64,000 nt of DNA, taken from NCBI RefSeq assembly GCF_039545035.1, contig NZ_BAABRO010000001.1:62001-126000 (forward strand). Reading direction: 5' to 3'. This DNA is from Novipirellula caenicola. GTDB taxonomy: Bacteria > Planctomycetota > Planctomycetia > Pirellulales > Pirellulaceae. Below the pieces are notes generated by a model. It was not told where the DNA came from and made no database searches. It worked only from the letters and a program-made list of their open reading frames with translations. The position numbers and the translations under genes were made by a program. Numbering within the stretch: position 1 is the first letter of the stretch; each line of letters opens with the position of its first letter. Positions 14,467 to 22,272 of the stretch are shown one piece after another.

Positions 14467-14558
14467 GGCAGAACGGCACGGTTCAGCGGGGCCGCGCGAA
14501 CGACTCACCACCTCGAAAACGTCAAATCGCGCCCTCCGTTGCAACAGATGGTTATCGC
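14467..14558 (-). other. attC site 19
   Basis: Left core GGCAGAAC, 8 nt, TTCAGCGGGGCCGCGCG. The right arm has CGCGCCCTCCGTTGCA, 7 nt, GTTATCGC. The right core is the exact complement of GCGATAAC at 15127-15134. Confidence 0.85.
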
Positions 14559-15124
14559 ATATTTGGCGGTGGTAAATACGGCTGGTCTGGCAACGCAAGT
14601 AGTGATTTGAACAATGTATCATCCGACGGGTAGTTCATTGGGTGCCTGATCCGGTCATGCGAATTGAACACATCAATGTCGGGGTGTGTTTCGTCGATTA
14701 GATCGATCTGATCCTGCCTCGAAGCAGTAAAACGTGATGGTTCGCAATCTGGAAATAGCTCAAGCACGTTGGTAAACGCGGTCGCCGCGGAAACGTCATC
14801 ACCAAGTGATAGAATATCGCGAATGTGAAACCAATCATCGCCGGCGGGAGTTTCAAAGTACTTGCGAAACCCAGAACTGTTGACGGCCATGTGTAGTGAG
14901 GCGTTCGCAGCAACCATCGCATCAGGTCGGTTTAGCGGAATGCCCTTTTCTGTTTTCCACGACACAACCGCTTGGAGTACGCGCAAAACGTCGTCATCGA
15001 CAAAGGTCGCTCGTGAGTTGACGATATCGTGAAGTCCGTCGCCAACTTTCTCGCGCGCAACCTCGAACACACCTTCGTAGATCGAAGCTGCGAAATCCGG
15101 TGGTGGGTAATGACTATCCATCAA
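14552..15124 (-). CDS. DMP19/DUF4375-like protein (cassette 20)
   Basis: 190 residues. The central part (LHMAVNSSGFRKYFETPAGDDW ... AATAFTNVLELFP) fits the DMP19/DUF4375 pattern, in which NxGFxxYF is followed by a helical A(x)nLFP segment. Members are small soluble proteins. DMP19 of Neisseria is described as a DNA mimic, but most members are uncharacterised, so no function is claimed. The start lies 2 nt from attC 20 and the TAA stop falls inside the right core of attC 19. The cassette is thus fully occupied by the gene. Confidence 0.75.
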   Translation of the reverse strand: MMDSHYPPPDFAASIYEGVFEVAREKVGDGLHDIVNSRATFVDDDVLRVLQAVVSWKTEKGIPLNRPDAMVAANASLHMAVNSSGFRKYFETPAGDDWFHIRDILSLGDDVSAATAFTNVLELFPDCEPSRFTASRQDQIDLIDETHPDIDVFNSHDRIRHPMNYPSDDTLFKSLLALPDQPYLPPPNMR

Positions 15125-15126
15125 TT

Positions 15127-15218
15127 GCGATAACGTTTGAATTCACCGAGGACGCGCGGTGGACATTGATTTGGAGAACAACTGCGCCGCGTCCTTCGGT
15201 GCAATTCTTGGTTCTGGC
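15127..15218 (-). other. attC site 20
   Basis: Left core GCGATAAC, 8 nt, TCACCGAGGACGCGCGG. The right arm has GCCGCGTCCTTCGGTGCA, 7 nt, GTTCTGGC, matching GCCAGAAC at 15562-15569. It differs from attC 14 mainly outside the exchange point, where the neighbour's bases are expected. Confidence 0.85.
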
Positions 15219-15226
15219 TGTGCGTC

Positions 15227-15282
15227 GTGCTCGTGCTCGTGCTCGTGCTCGTACTCAGCATCGCGGTACTCGTACTCGTCAG
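15227..15282. repeat. hexanucleotide microsatellite CGTGCT/CGTACT
   Basis: Four CGTGCT units followed by CGTACT units. It corresponds to 10946-10996, but most units carry a G in place of A, so the change spread through the array after the duplication. Confidence 0.8.
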
Positions 15283-15494
15283 CAGCATTGTACTCTGCGT
15301 TGGATTCGGAGACAGCGTCGGTGCGGGCGATCGGCAATGTTCAGCGGAATCGATTGGGCGGCGCGAAGCCATTGGTCGCGCGCACGACGATGAAGGCCGA
15401 CAAGATCCCTCGCGACGGCGAACGATGAAGCGACGTAGTCAATCGACAGGCTGTAAACATCAAGTCGATCGTGGTCGAAGATTGGTTTGGTCAT
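15279..15494 (-). pseudogene. four helix bundle (23S rRNA IVP-type) protein, truncated, copy 2
   Basis: Nearly identical to 10996-11211: MTKPIFDHDRLDVYSL start, LRAAQSIPLNIA, then the same shifted ending (RIQRRVQCC). The break was therefore present before the cassette was copied. An alternative start at 15560 adds the microsatellite-coded N-terminus, shorter here than in copy 1. Confidence 0.65.
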
Positions 15495-15506
15495 CGGTAC
15501 CCCATT

Positions 15507-15552
15507 TCGAGTACGAGTACCGGCTGCGCCTGAGTACGAGCACGAGTACGAT
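15507..15552. repeat. hexanucleotide microsatellite CGAGTA, short allele
   Basis: Two CGAGTA units, then degenerate units. Three units shorter than the matching tract at 11224-11285. Confidence 0.75.
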
Positions 15553-15561
15553 TTCTTCATT

Positions 15562-15581
15562 GCCAGAACTATCTTTTTAAC
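15562..15581 (-). other. truncated attC (L' and R' only), end of the array
   Basis: Core GCCAGAAC, then 8 nt, then TAACCCCGG, the same spacing as a complete left side of an attC. No right side follows. The array is therefore cut here instead of beginning at a recognisable attI. Confidence 0.65.
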
Positions 15582-15596
15582 CCCGGGTCAGTCGGG

Positions 15597-15698
15597 TGAT
15601 ATAAGCCGATTGGACCTTATATCACTCGGTGAGTCCAGTCGCTTGGGTTATATCACTCGGTAGCATCGTGAGTCGAGTGATATAGGGTTTTATCACTC
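15597..15698. repeat. cluster of GTGATATAA palindromes
   Basis: GTGATATAA (15597-15605) and TTATATCAC (15617-15625) form a perfect 9-bp inverted repeat. TTATATCAC returns at 15648-15656. GAGTGATA (15675) and TATCACTC (15691-15698) form another pair. All carry an adjacent CTCGG/CCGAG-like flank. Such clustering resembles multiple operator sites, but it may be a repeat family. Confidence 0.6.
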
Positions 15699-16200
15699 AA
15701 GAGCATCCGGGAGACGACGCTCATCTCGGTGTTGTAATTTGAGGCAAACTCGCTGCCCCTAGCGGACTTTCGGAAAACGATCGAACCTGGTTCCCGCGGT
15801 GACGTTGCCGCGACGCACTCGCCCAGCCGGCGGTGGAGTGTTACCGCGTGAACCGAAATGACGACATCTGTGGTGATTTATCCGCTAGATCAGCTGATTG
15901 CCGATCTGTGGCGGGACGCGGCCACGATGGTAGGCTCGGGGAAGGACTGAGAAAATTGGATTGACAATTGGAAATTGAAGAGACAGTGGAGGCTGTTTCC
16001 GCTTGCACCTTCGGTTACTTGGGTGGCACTCCGCTGAGGTTCACCGCAATCACGAAGACGGATTATTGGCGATCCGAATCGCCGTTGCAAGCAAATTGTT
16101 TGGAAAATGGGTTTGCTGCTGCGAAGCAAAGAAACACGAGGTGATTGGAAGCGGGGGAAAGTATTGAACAGGAGGTGAGGGAGGGGACGGAGATAAAGCG

Positions 16201-16452
16201 TTTCCTGCGCCCCTTCGGGGCTTTTATTCTTGCGTTGTCTTGTAACCCACGGCTCACGCCGTGGGCTACGGGATGCCGTCCCTGCCGGGACTTGGGGATG
16301 ATGTTTGTCGCCCTTGTAGCGCACTGCGATTGCTAGTCGCTTGCAGCGATGTTGGGGAGCGAGTGAGAATTGAAAAAGTTAAATTGACAATTGTAAATTT
16401 TAAAATGGATGGGTGTGGCTCGGCGGGGAAGGACGCCTCCGAAAATGATTGA
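16201..16452. repeat. 250-bp intergenic repeat, copy A
   Basis: Contains CCCCTTCGGGGCTTTTATT, TAACCCACGGCTCACGCCGT and a conserved TTGACAATTGTAAATTTTAAAATGGAT tail. Copy B at 17428-17688 is close to 90 percent identical by eye. Confidence 0.8.
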
Positions 16453-16599
16453 ACAGGAGGTTGAGGGAGACGACGAAGATGAGGTGATTCGTGGCTCTGT
16501 TCCTTCCGCTTGCTCCTGTCCAACTAAGACCGCGTAATTGCTGCTTGCTTCTGCGGCGAGGGCATCTGCTGTGATTGAACCAACTTGGCTGAGTGTGGT

Positions 16600-18130
16600 T
16601 GACGGTTGTCCTGAGGCGGGATCTTTAGCAAGATCCACTACGGGAGGGTGGGGCTGGACGGTGCGGGGTGCGAGCGAGACCGAGACAGGCCCTCACCCGG
16701 ACGTGGCCTTGAGGGCCCGTCCGACCTCTCCCGTGCTGCGCTCGGGAGAGGTGGCTTGTGGAGAATACGTGACTTTTGACTCTGTTGCCTCGGTTTGCTC
16801 CTGTTCAAAACAGACCGCGCATTTGTTGCTTGCGTCTGCGGCGGCGGCATCTGATCTGATTGAATGGGGACGGCTGAGCTTGGTTGACGGTCGTTTTGGG
16901 GCCGGGATCTTTAGCAAGATCCACTACGGGAGGGTGGGGCTGGACGGTGCGGGGTGCGAGTGAGACCGCGGCAGGCCCTCACCCGGACGTGGCCTTGAGG
17001 GGCCCGTCCGACCTCTCCCGTGCTGCGCTCGGGAGAGGTGGCTTGATGGAGAATACGTGATTTGTCGCTCTGTTGCCTCGGTTTGCTCCTGTTCAAAACA
17101 GACCGCGCATTTGTTGCTTGCGTCTGCGGCGGGGGCATCTGCTCTGATTTAATGGGGGCGGCTGAGTGTGAGCGACGGTCGTTTTGGGGCGCGATCTTTA
17201 GCAAGATCCACTACGGGAGGGTGGGGTGAGCCGGACCGGACGTGGAATTGATGCGGGGTGGTGGAGATTGGAAAGGTGTTGTGGGGGCGGTATTTTGGCT
17301 TAGGCTGAGGCCGCTAAGAGGAAGCGAACATTCGCGTTCATTTGCGTCTATTCGCGGGCCTGTTTTTTTACGGCGCTGCGGGTGCGCGAGTGCAAGATAA
17401 CTGGCCGGATCGCGGTTGACGTCGGTCTTTCCTGTCGCCCCTTCGGGGCTTTCATTCTTGCGTTGTTTTGTAACCCACGGCTCACGCCGTGGGCTACAGC
17501 ATGCCGTCCCTGTCGGGACTTGAGGATGATGTTTGTTGCCCTTGTTGCGCACTGCGATTGCTAGTCGCTTGCAGCGATGTTGGGGAGGGAGTGAGAATTG
17601 AAAAAGTTAAATTGACAATTGTAAATTTTAAAATGGATGAGCGTGGCTCGGCGGGGAAGGATGCCTCCCAAAATGATTGAACAGAAGGAAAGGGAGGTAA
17701 CAGAGAGGGGGGGGGATTTGTGGCTCTGTTTTCTCTGTTTGCTCCTGTTCGAATTGTCCGAGCGATCGGCCTTTTGGTCTACGAAAGAGGACACCTGCCG
17801 TGATGCGGAGTTGTGATTAAATGGGGGCGATTGGCTGTGGTTGACGGTCGTTTTGACGCGGGATCTTTAGCAAGATCCACTACGGGCGGCCTTGTGGGCC
17901 CGTCCGACCTCTCCCGTGCTGCGTTTGGGAGAGGTGGCTGATGGAGAATTACGAGACTTGTAACTCTGTTGCCTCGGTTTGCTCCTGTTCAAATTGTCCG
18001 AGCAATCGGCCTTTTGGTCTACGAAAGAGAACACCTGCCGCGATGCGGAGTTGTGATTGAATGGGGGCGGTTGGGTGTGGTTGACGGTCGTTTTGGCGCG
18101 GGATCTTTAGCAAGATCCACTACGGGGAAT
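16600..18130. repeat. five-fold GATCTTTAGCAAGATC repeat units
   Basis: The hairpin GATCTTTAGCAAGATC with CCACTACGGG following occurs near 16619, 16905, 17193, 17861 and 18102. Each is preceded by a conserved TTGACGGTCGTTTTGG-like block. Most units also share CTCTGTTGCCTCGGTTTGCT and CTGTTCAAA segments. The units look like a long, imperfect tandem array. Confidence 0.75.
17428..17688. repeat. 250-bp intergenic repeat, copy B
   Basis: Second copy of 16201-16452 with small differences. The two lie 1.2 kb apart in the same orientation. Confidence 0.8.
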
Positions 18131-18156
18131 TGTCTTCGATGTTGGCCGGTTTGCGA

Positions 18157-19179
18157 TTAGAGGTCGTCATCGTCGTCATCGTCGTCGTCGTCGCGGTCGG
18201 GGTGCAGCGGGTCATCGGGGTCGAAGAACAGATCGGCGAGTCCGAGTGGCACGGCGTCGCCGCCGAGCGTGCGTTTGCGACGCTGCGCTAAACTTTCAAG
18301 ATCCACCGCTTCTTCGCCGAGACATTTCTCCAGCGCTTCTTGCCACGCTTCGTCGGCACTGATCGGATGATTCTTGTCTTGCATCATTCGCTTGATTGCA
18401 AAACGCAGCAGATTGATGCCGTCGCGAGGCGAAAAATCGAGCTTCAGTTCGTGCGAATGCTGCAGGAACTCGACCGTCATCGCCAACATCTCGGGTTGAG
18501 CAAACGGCAAATGGTACTGCAGGATCGACATTTCATCCTGCTTGCTCGGAAACCCGACGCTGAGCGTGGGCTGCAAACGACTCATGATGTAATCAGGAAT
18601 CTCAAACGTCGACTCGTCCTGGTTCATCGTCACGGTCGCCCGAAATTCCTTTTCAGCATGAATCGTGATCCCGGCGACGATCGATTCGACGTAACGGCGC
18701 CCGTCCAGCAGTGGCGCAAGTGATGCCCACGACTTTTCGTTCATCCGGTTGCCTTCGTCCAAAATGCAGATGCCGCCGGTGATCATCGCGGTGACAAGCG
18801 GCGACGCGTGATAGGCGATCTCGCCACCTTGGCTTAGCACCGGAGTGATCAGCAGGTCTTCGGGCCGCGTGTCAGCAGTGCACTGGTAAATGTACAGCGG
18901 ACGCCCTTGCGCTTTGGCCGCTGCGATCGCCAATTGAGTCTTGCCCACCCCAGGCGAACCGATCAATCGCGGCGTTAGCGGCAGATCTGAATCGTCGACC
19001 GATATCCAGCAGGCCAACAATTGCATCAACACTTCTTGTTGACCGATCCATTGCCCGGCCGCTTCATAAGGATGCGACAGTTTCAAACGAACGCCGTCGA
19101 TCTCGACATGCCCAGACGCGTTGGGCTGGGTCGTGCCAACCTCGGGTCGGTGTTTTTGACTCTGTTGCGAACCGCTCAT
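18157..19179 (-). CDS. MoxR-family AAA ATPase
   Basis: 340 residues. Walker [10 protein letters not shown] (about 74-82), Walker [11 protein letters not shown] (137-146) and the sensor region [21 protein letters not shown] place it in the MoxR/AAA_5 group. These act as chaperone-like ATPases that mature or assemble partner proteins, often with a VWA-domain protein. No VWA gene is next to it. The C-terminus ends in a run of about ten Asp encoded by a GAT/GAC tract, unusual and probably length-variable. Its ATG overlaps the stop of the lipase gene (ATGA), so the two are co-transcribed with the lipase first. Confidence 0.9.
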   Translation of the reverse strand: MSGSQQSQKHRPEVGTTQPNASGHVEIDGVRLKLSHPYEAAGQWIGQQEVLMQLLACWISVDDSDLPLTPRLIGSPGVGKTQLAIAAAKAQGRPLYIYQCTADTRPEDLLITPVLSQGGEIAYHASPLVTAMITGGICILDEGNRMNEKSWASLAPLLDGRRYVESIVAGITIHAEKEFRATVTMNQDESTFEIPDYIMSRLQPTLSVGFPSKQDEMSILQYHLPFAQPEMLAMTVEFLQHSHELKLDFSPRDGINLLRFAIKRMMQDKNHPISADEAWQEALEKCLGEEAVDLESLAQRRKRTLGGDAVPLGLADLFFDPDDPLHPDRDDDDDDDDDDL

Positions 19180-20192
19180 CCCTGAACTCTCATTTCATTC
19201 GTGTCGAAGCCATCTTCAGATGACTTGGGTTGTTTTTCGAAGGTCGTCATGCGTGGTTTCAAATGGGGCAAATCAACTCGTTCCTCTTCAGTGTATTCAC
19301 GCTCGTCGCCGGCATATTCCGCACCGGTTTTGGCGACGCCGCCGCCTCCCAGTTCGACTTGCTCGGCTTGAACCGCATCCAAAATGGCCGCGATGTAATT
19401 GTGGATTGAATGGTCGCTGAAATGGTCGATTTTCCAGCGACGCAAACCGTGGATGAATCCCCACCATCGATCGCGGCGCCGCATCAACATGTTCAATTTC
19501 CCAAGTCGCCCATGGCGATCAATGTAAACCTCGCTGCCGCAGTGGCGATAGCCGAGCAGCAGCGGGGGAACACGGGTGACGATATCGTTGTTGTTGACAA
19601 AGCGAAAATGATCGAGTGCTACGTAGTTAACGTAACGGTTATCGCCGACCCGTGGGCTGCCGTAGGTATAAAGTTGCTCGGGATTCGATGGAATATGTGA
19701 CAGAAAACAGCGGCCCGAGCAAATCGTCGCCATCGCTCCGCCGAGCGAATGCCCACAAAACCAAAGTGGTTGTTCGTTACTCATCAGCGCGGTTTCGATC
19801 ATCGGCCACAGGTCGTCCACTTCGCGTTTAAATCCGCGATGGACTTTGCCAATCGTTTCGGCGACCACTGATGCTGCGTTGGCATCGGCTTGGATATCAT
19901 TCCATTCGTTCGGTTCGGTGCCCCGGCATGCGATCACGCAGTCGAAATCGTTCCGGAAACGATACGCTTGGGACCCGTCACGGTCGTAGAAGGTCACGTC
20001 GTCAAAGCCGGCGACTTTTGCGGCACGCCTCGCTTCGTCTTCGTCGTTATACGCAATCATCGACAATTCGGCGAACAACAACGCCCGCTGCAAAAATGTC
20101 AAATCTCGAATCGGACCGCGGACCTTCGAATGGACGACAAACGGCACTTCGCCGGGATCGCTGATCAGATTGTTAACGGTTTCTTCGATCAT
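19176..20192 (-). CDS. class 3 lipase family protein
   Basis: 338 residues, no signal peptide. Lipase_3 features are [15 protein letters not shown] (about 89-103), the nucleophile elbow [11 protein letters not shown] (145-155, Ser149), then [16 protein letters not shown] and the acidic residue in DIVTRVPP. The His of the triad is probably in the later [11 protein letters not shown] segment. The family hydrolyses acylglycerols or phospholipids. The C-terminal 60 residues are polar and acidic, possibly disordered. The gene overlaps the MoxR ATPase by 4 bp, suggesting a functional link. Confidence 0.9.
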   Translation of the reverse strand: MIEETVNNLISDPGEVPFVVHSKVRGPIRDLTFLQRALLFAELSMIAYNDEDEARRAAKVAGFDDVTFYDRDGSQAYRFRNDFDCVIACRGTEPNEWNDIQADANAASVVAETIGKVHRGFKREVDDLWPMIETALMSNEQPLWFCGHSLGGAMATICSGRCFLSHIPSNPEQLYTYGSPRVGDNRYVNYVALDHFRFVNNNDIVTRVPPLLLGYRHCGSEVYIDRHGRLGKLNMLMRRRDRWWGFIHGLRRWKIDHFSDHSIHNYIAAILDAVQAEQVELGGGGVAKTGAEYAGDEREYTEEERVDLPHLKPRMTTFEKQPKSSEDGFDTNEMRVQG

Positions 20193-20222
20193 GATTGCAG
20201 TTCCCTTTCCTTGAGATGAATG

Positions 20223-21881
20223 CTAATTCGATCGTGTGATCTCGTTGGGTTCAAGCGGTTCCCCTATTTTTGGGTGTCCGCCATCGACGTCAATCTGTTG
20301 CGTCAGATGTCGACGCCAATTGTCGTCATCAGTGTGGGGGAAGTCCGATCGAAAATGAACGCCGCGTGATTCATTCCGGGCCAGCGCCGAGCGGACAACA
20401 CACGAAGCGACCAACAGCATGTTTTGTAGTTCCCAGCCTTCGACCGTATCAAATTGCCGAGACATGACGTAGGCGGCAAACGAGCGGATCGAATCCTCGG
20501 CTTCACGCAGCCCTCCGGCGTCACGTTCCACTCCGGCCCATCGTCCCATCAAACTCTTCAGCGATACTCGCACGTCGGCGACGTCAAACGATTCACGCTG
20601 CAAATGAATCGGATGCTGAATCGGCAGCGCTTCGAGCTTGTTGACACTTTCAGCTGCCGCTCGCGAGGCGGCTTCACCCGCATGGGCGCCATACACCAAG
20701 CCTTCGAGCAAACTGTTGCTGGCCAGTCGGTTGGCCCCGTGCAGCCCGCTGCTAGTCGCTTCGCCGGCGGCCCACAAACCCGGCAAACTCGTGCGGCCTT
20801 GGCGGTCCACCGTCACTCCGCCAATCATGTAGTGGGCTCCGGGGCGTACCGGAATGCGGTCGCTGGTGATGTCCAGCCCAAACTTGGCACACGCCTGCGC
20901 GATCCCCGGGAAACGCTTGCGAACTTTCTCGGCGTCCAGATGTGCCAAGTCCAAGTAGACGCAGGGATGTTTGGTGACGTTCATCTGACGAATGATCGAT
21001 TGGCTGACGACATCGCGCGGCGCCAATTCGGCGCGCGAATCATACTCGGGCATGAATCGGTGCCCGGATGCGTCGACCAAGTGGGCGCCCTCGCCTCGAA
21101 TTGCTTCGGTGATCAATGATCGTGATGATCCTGCGATGTACAGCACGGTGGGATGAAATTGGATAAATTCCATGTCACGCAATTGCACGCCGGCGCGATA
21201 CGCGATCGCCAGCCCATCGCCGGTTGCAACGGGCGGATTGGTCGATTCACGATAAACTTGCCCGGCCCCTCCGGTACAAAGAATCGTTTCTTTGGCCCAC
21301 ACCATCAACGGTCGGTTGTCAGGCCCGACGATGATCGCGCCGCGGCAACGTCCTTCGTAGGTCAACAGGTCGACGGTAAAGGCGTTATCCCAAATTTCGA
21401 CGTTCGGCAAACTGCGAGTGCGATCGATGACCGCACGCATGATCTCGGCTCCGGTCGAATCGCCTTGCGCGTGCACGATCCGTTCACGGCTGTGGCCTCC
21501 TTCGCGACCAAGTGCCAAGATGCCATCGGCTTCGTCAAATCGCGTCCCCCAGCGGATCAATTCTTCGATCCTGCGAGGGCCTTCGCGAATCACCATATCG
21601 ACGGTGCCGCAATCACACAGATTTCCACCGGCATCCATGGTGTCGATGACGTGGTCTTCGAAACGGTCGTCGGGATCGACAACCCCGGCGATGCCCCCTT
21701 GCGCATAATTGCTATTTGATTCGCGCAGTTTGTCTTTGGTGACGACCAATACCGAGCGATTGGATTCGACCGCATTGGCGGCTCGCAAACCGGCTAGCCC
21801 ACCCCCGATGATCAACACATCGGTAAACCGATGCAGTGATCGTCGCGTATCAAAGGGCATCAAATAACGGGGGGTCATCAT
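20223..21881 (-). CDS. nadB: L-aspartate oxidase
   Basis: 552 residues from ATG 21881, chosen because GGAGAGAG lies about 10 nt upstream; the frame is open to 21911. NadB oxidises L-aspartate to iminoaspartate with FAD, the first step of de novo NAD synthesis. The FAD-binding motif IIGGGLAGLRAA is at the N-terminus. NSNYAQGGIAG, GREGGHSRERIVHAQGDSTG, HPTVLY and the C-terminal GLWAAGEATSSGLHGANRLASNSLLEGLVYG are family signatures. NadA and NadC are not nearby. Cytoplasmic. Confidence 0.95.
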   Translation of the reverse strand: MMTPRYLMPFDTRRSLHRFTDVLIIGGGLAGLRAANAVESNRSVLVVTKDKLRESNSNYAQGGIAGVVDPDDRFEDHVIDTMDAGGNLCDCGTVDMVIREGPRRIEELIRWGTRFDEADGILALGREGGHSRERIVHAQGDSTGAEIMRAVIDRTRSLPNVEIWDNAFTVDLLTYEGRCRGAIIVGPDNRPLMVWAKETILCTGGAGQVYRESTNPPVATGDGLAIAYRAGVQLRDMEFIQFHPTVLYIAGSSRSLITEAIRGEGAHLVDASGHRFMPEYDSRAELAPRDVVSQSIIRQMNVTKHPCVYLDLAHLDAEKVRKRFPGIAQACAKFGLDITSDRIPVRPGAHYMIGGVTVDRQGRTSLPGLWAAGEATSSGLHGANRLASNSLLEGLVYGAHAGEAASRAAAESVNKLEALPIQHPIHLQRESFDVADVRVSLKSLMGRWAGVERDAGGLREAEDSIRSFAAYVMSRQFDTVEGWELQNMLLVASCVVRSALARNESRGVHFRSDFPHTDDDNWRRHLTQQIDVDGGHPKIGEPLEPNEITRSN

Positions 21882-22272
21882 GGACGTCTTCTCTCTCCGG
21901 TAGCTTCGCATATCGACATACTGCTGTTATAGCGGATACGCTGGTGGACCATGAGTACCGGTAGCGGTGCATTTGCAGACACGATCAAGAGGCCAGGCGT
22001 TGGTAATCGGTACGACGTGAAAAATCGAACCACTTGACCGGAAATCGCCGAACCGGCGTTTTCGACGCTGCGTTGCTGCGACGTATGATTAAGCTGAGAA
22101 AACAGACCGAGCGCCGAACACGTCCCCCAAACGCCCGAATCGCCTCAATGGACTGCCCCGCGTCCGAACCAGACATCCCGAGCTGAAAAAACATCGCCGT
22201 GCCGCTGGCGTTCCCCAATCCCCGCCGCCGGAATCGCCGGCACCATCCAAGTTGGAATCGCAATACAAATCC
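21882..22272. other. intergenic region between divergent nadB and pssA
   Basis: About 390 bp without a credible gene. It must hold the promoters of both flanking genes, but no clear -35/-10 pair is visible. Confidence 0.5.

Larger units (their letters stand above)
1300..15581 (-). mobile_element. integron gene-cassette array without integrase in the window (CALIN)
   Basis: About 20 small minus-strand genes or non-coding units are each followed by an attC-like site. Spacing is constant: AAC, 8 nt, TCACC-like box on the left; GGTGCA-like box, 7 nt, GTT on the right. The GTGCA box pairs with TCAC leaving one extra base, as the extrahelical base of L'' does in known attC sites. Core flanks match across cassettes (GTTCTGCC/GGCAGAAC, GTTATCC/GGATAAC, GTTCCCC/GGGGAAC, GTTCTGGC/GCCAGAAC), the footprint of integrase exchange at R'. 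Stops of several genes fall inside or next to attC, as is usual for cassettes. Orientation puts the attI end at the right (near 15.58 kb), but no tyrosine recombinase ORF is visible there. The 1300 boundary rests on GTTCGTCG at 1300-1307, which pairs with CGACGAAC at 1793-1800. Confidence 0.88.
15570..18156. other. 2.6-kb repeat field without genes
   Basis: No reading frame here has coding character. It contains a palindrome cluster, a duplicated unit of about 250 bp and five copies of a hairpin unit (separate entries). I searched all frames for tyrosine recombinase signatures (R..H.R..Y) that would indicate intI and saw none. Confidence 0.7.

Noticed and set aside
15570-15720. attI site with cassette promoter
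   Set aside because: The sequence next to the last core keeps attC spacing (8 nt then TAACC), so it fits a truncated attC better, and no integrase gene follows.
15890-18124. Many open frames of 60-144 codons in the repeat field
   Set aside because: They are produced by the repeated units in several frames on both strands, lack start signals and resemble no protein.
20223-22263. Long frames antisense to nadB and pssA
   Set aside because: They mirror the codon bias of the real genes and contain no domain.
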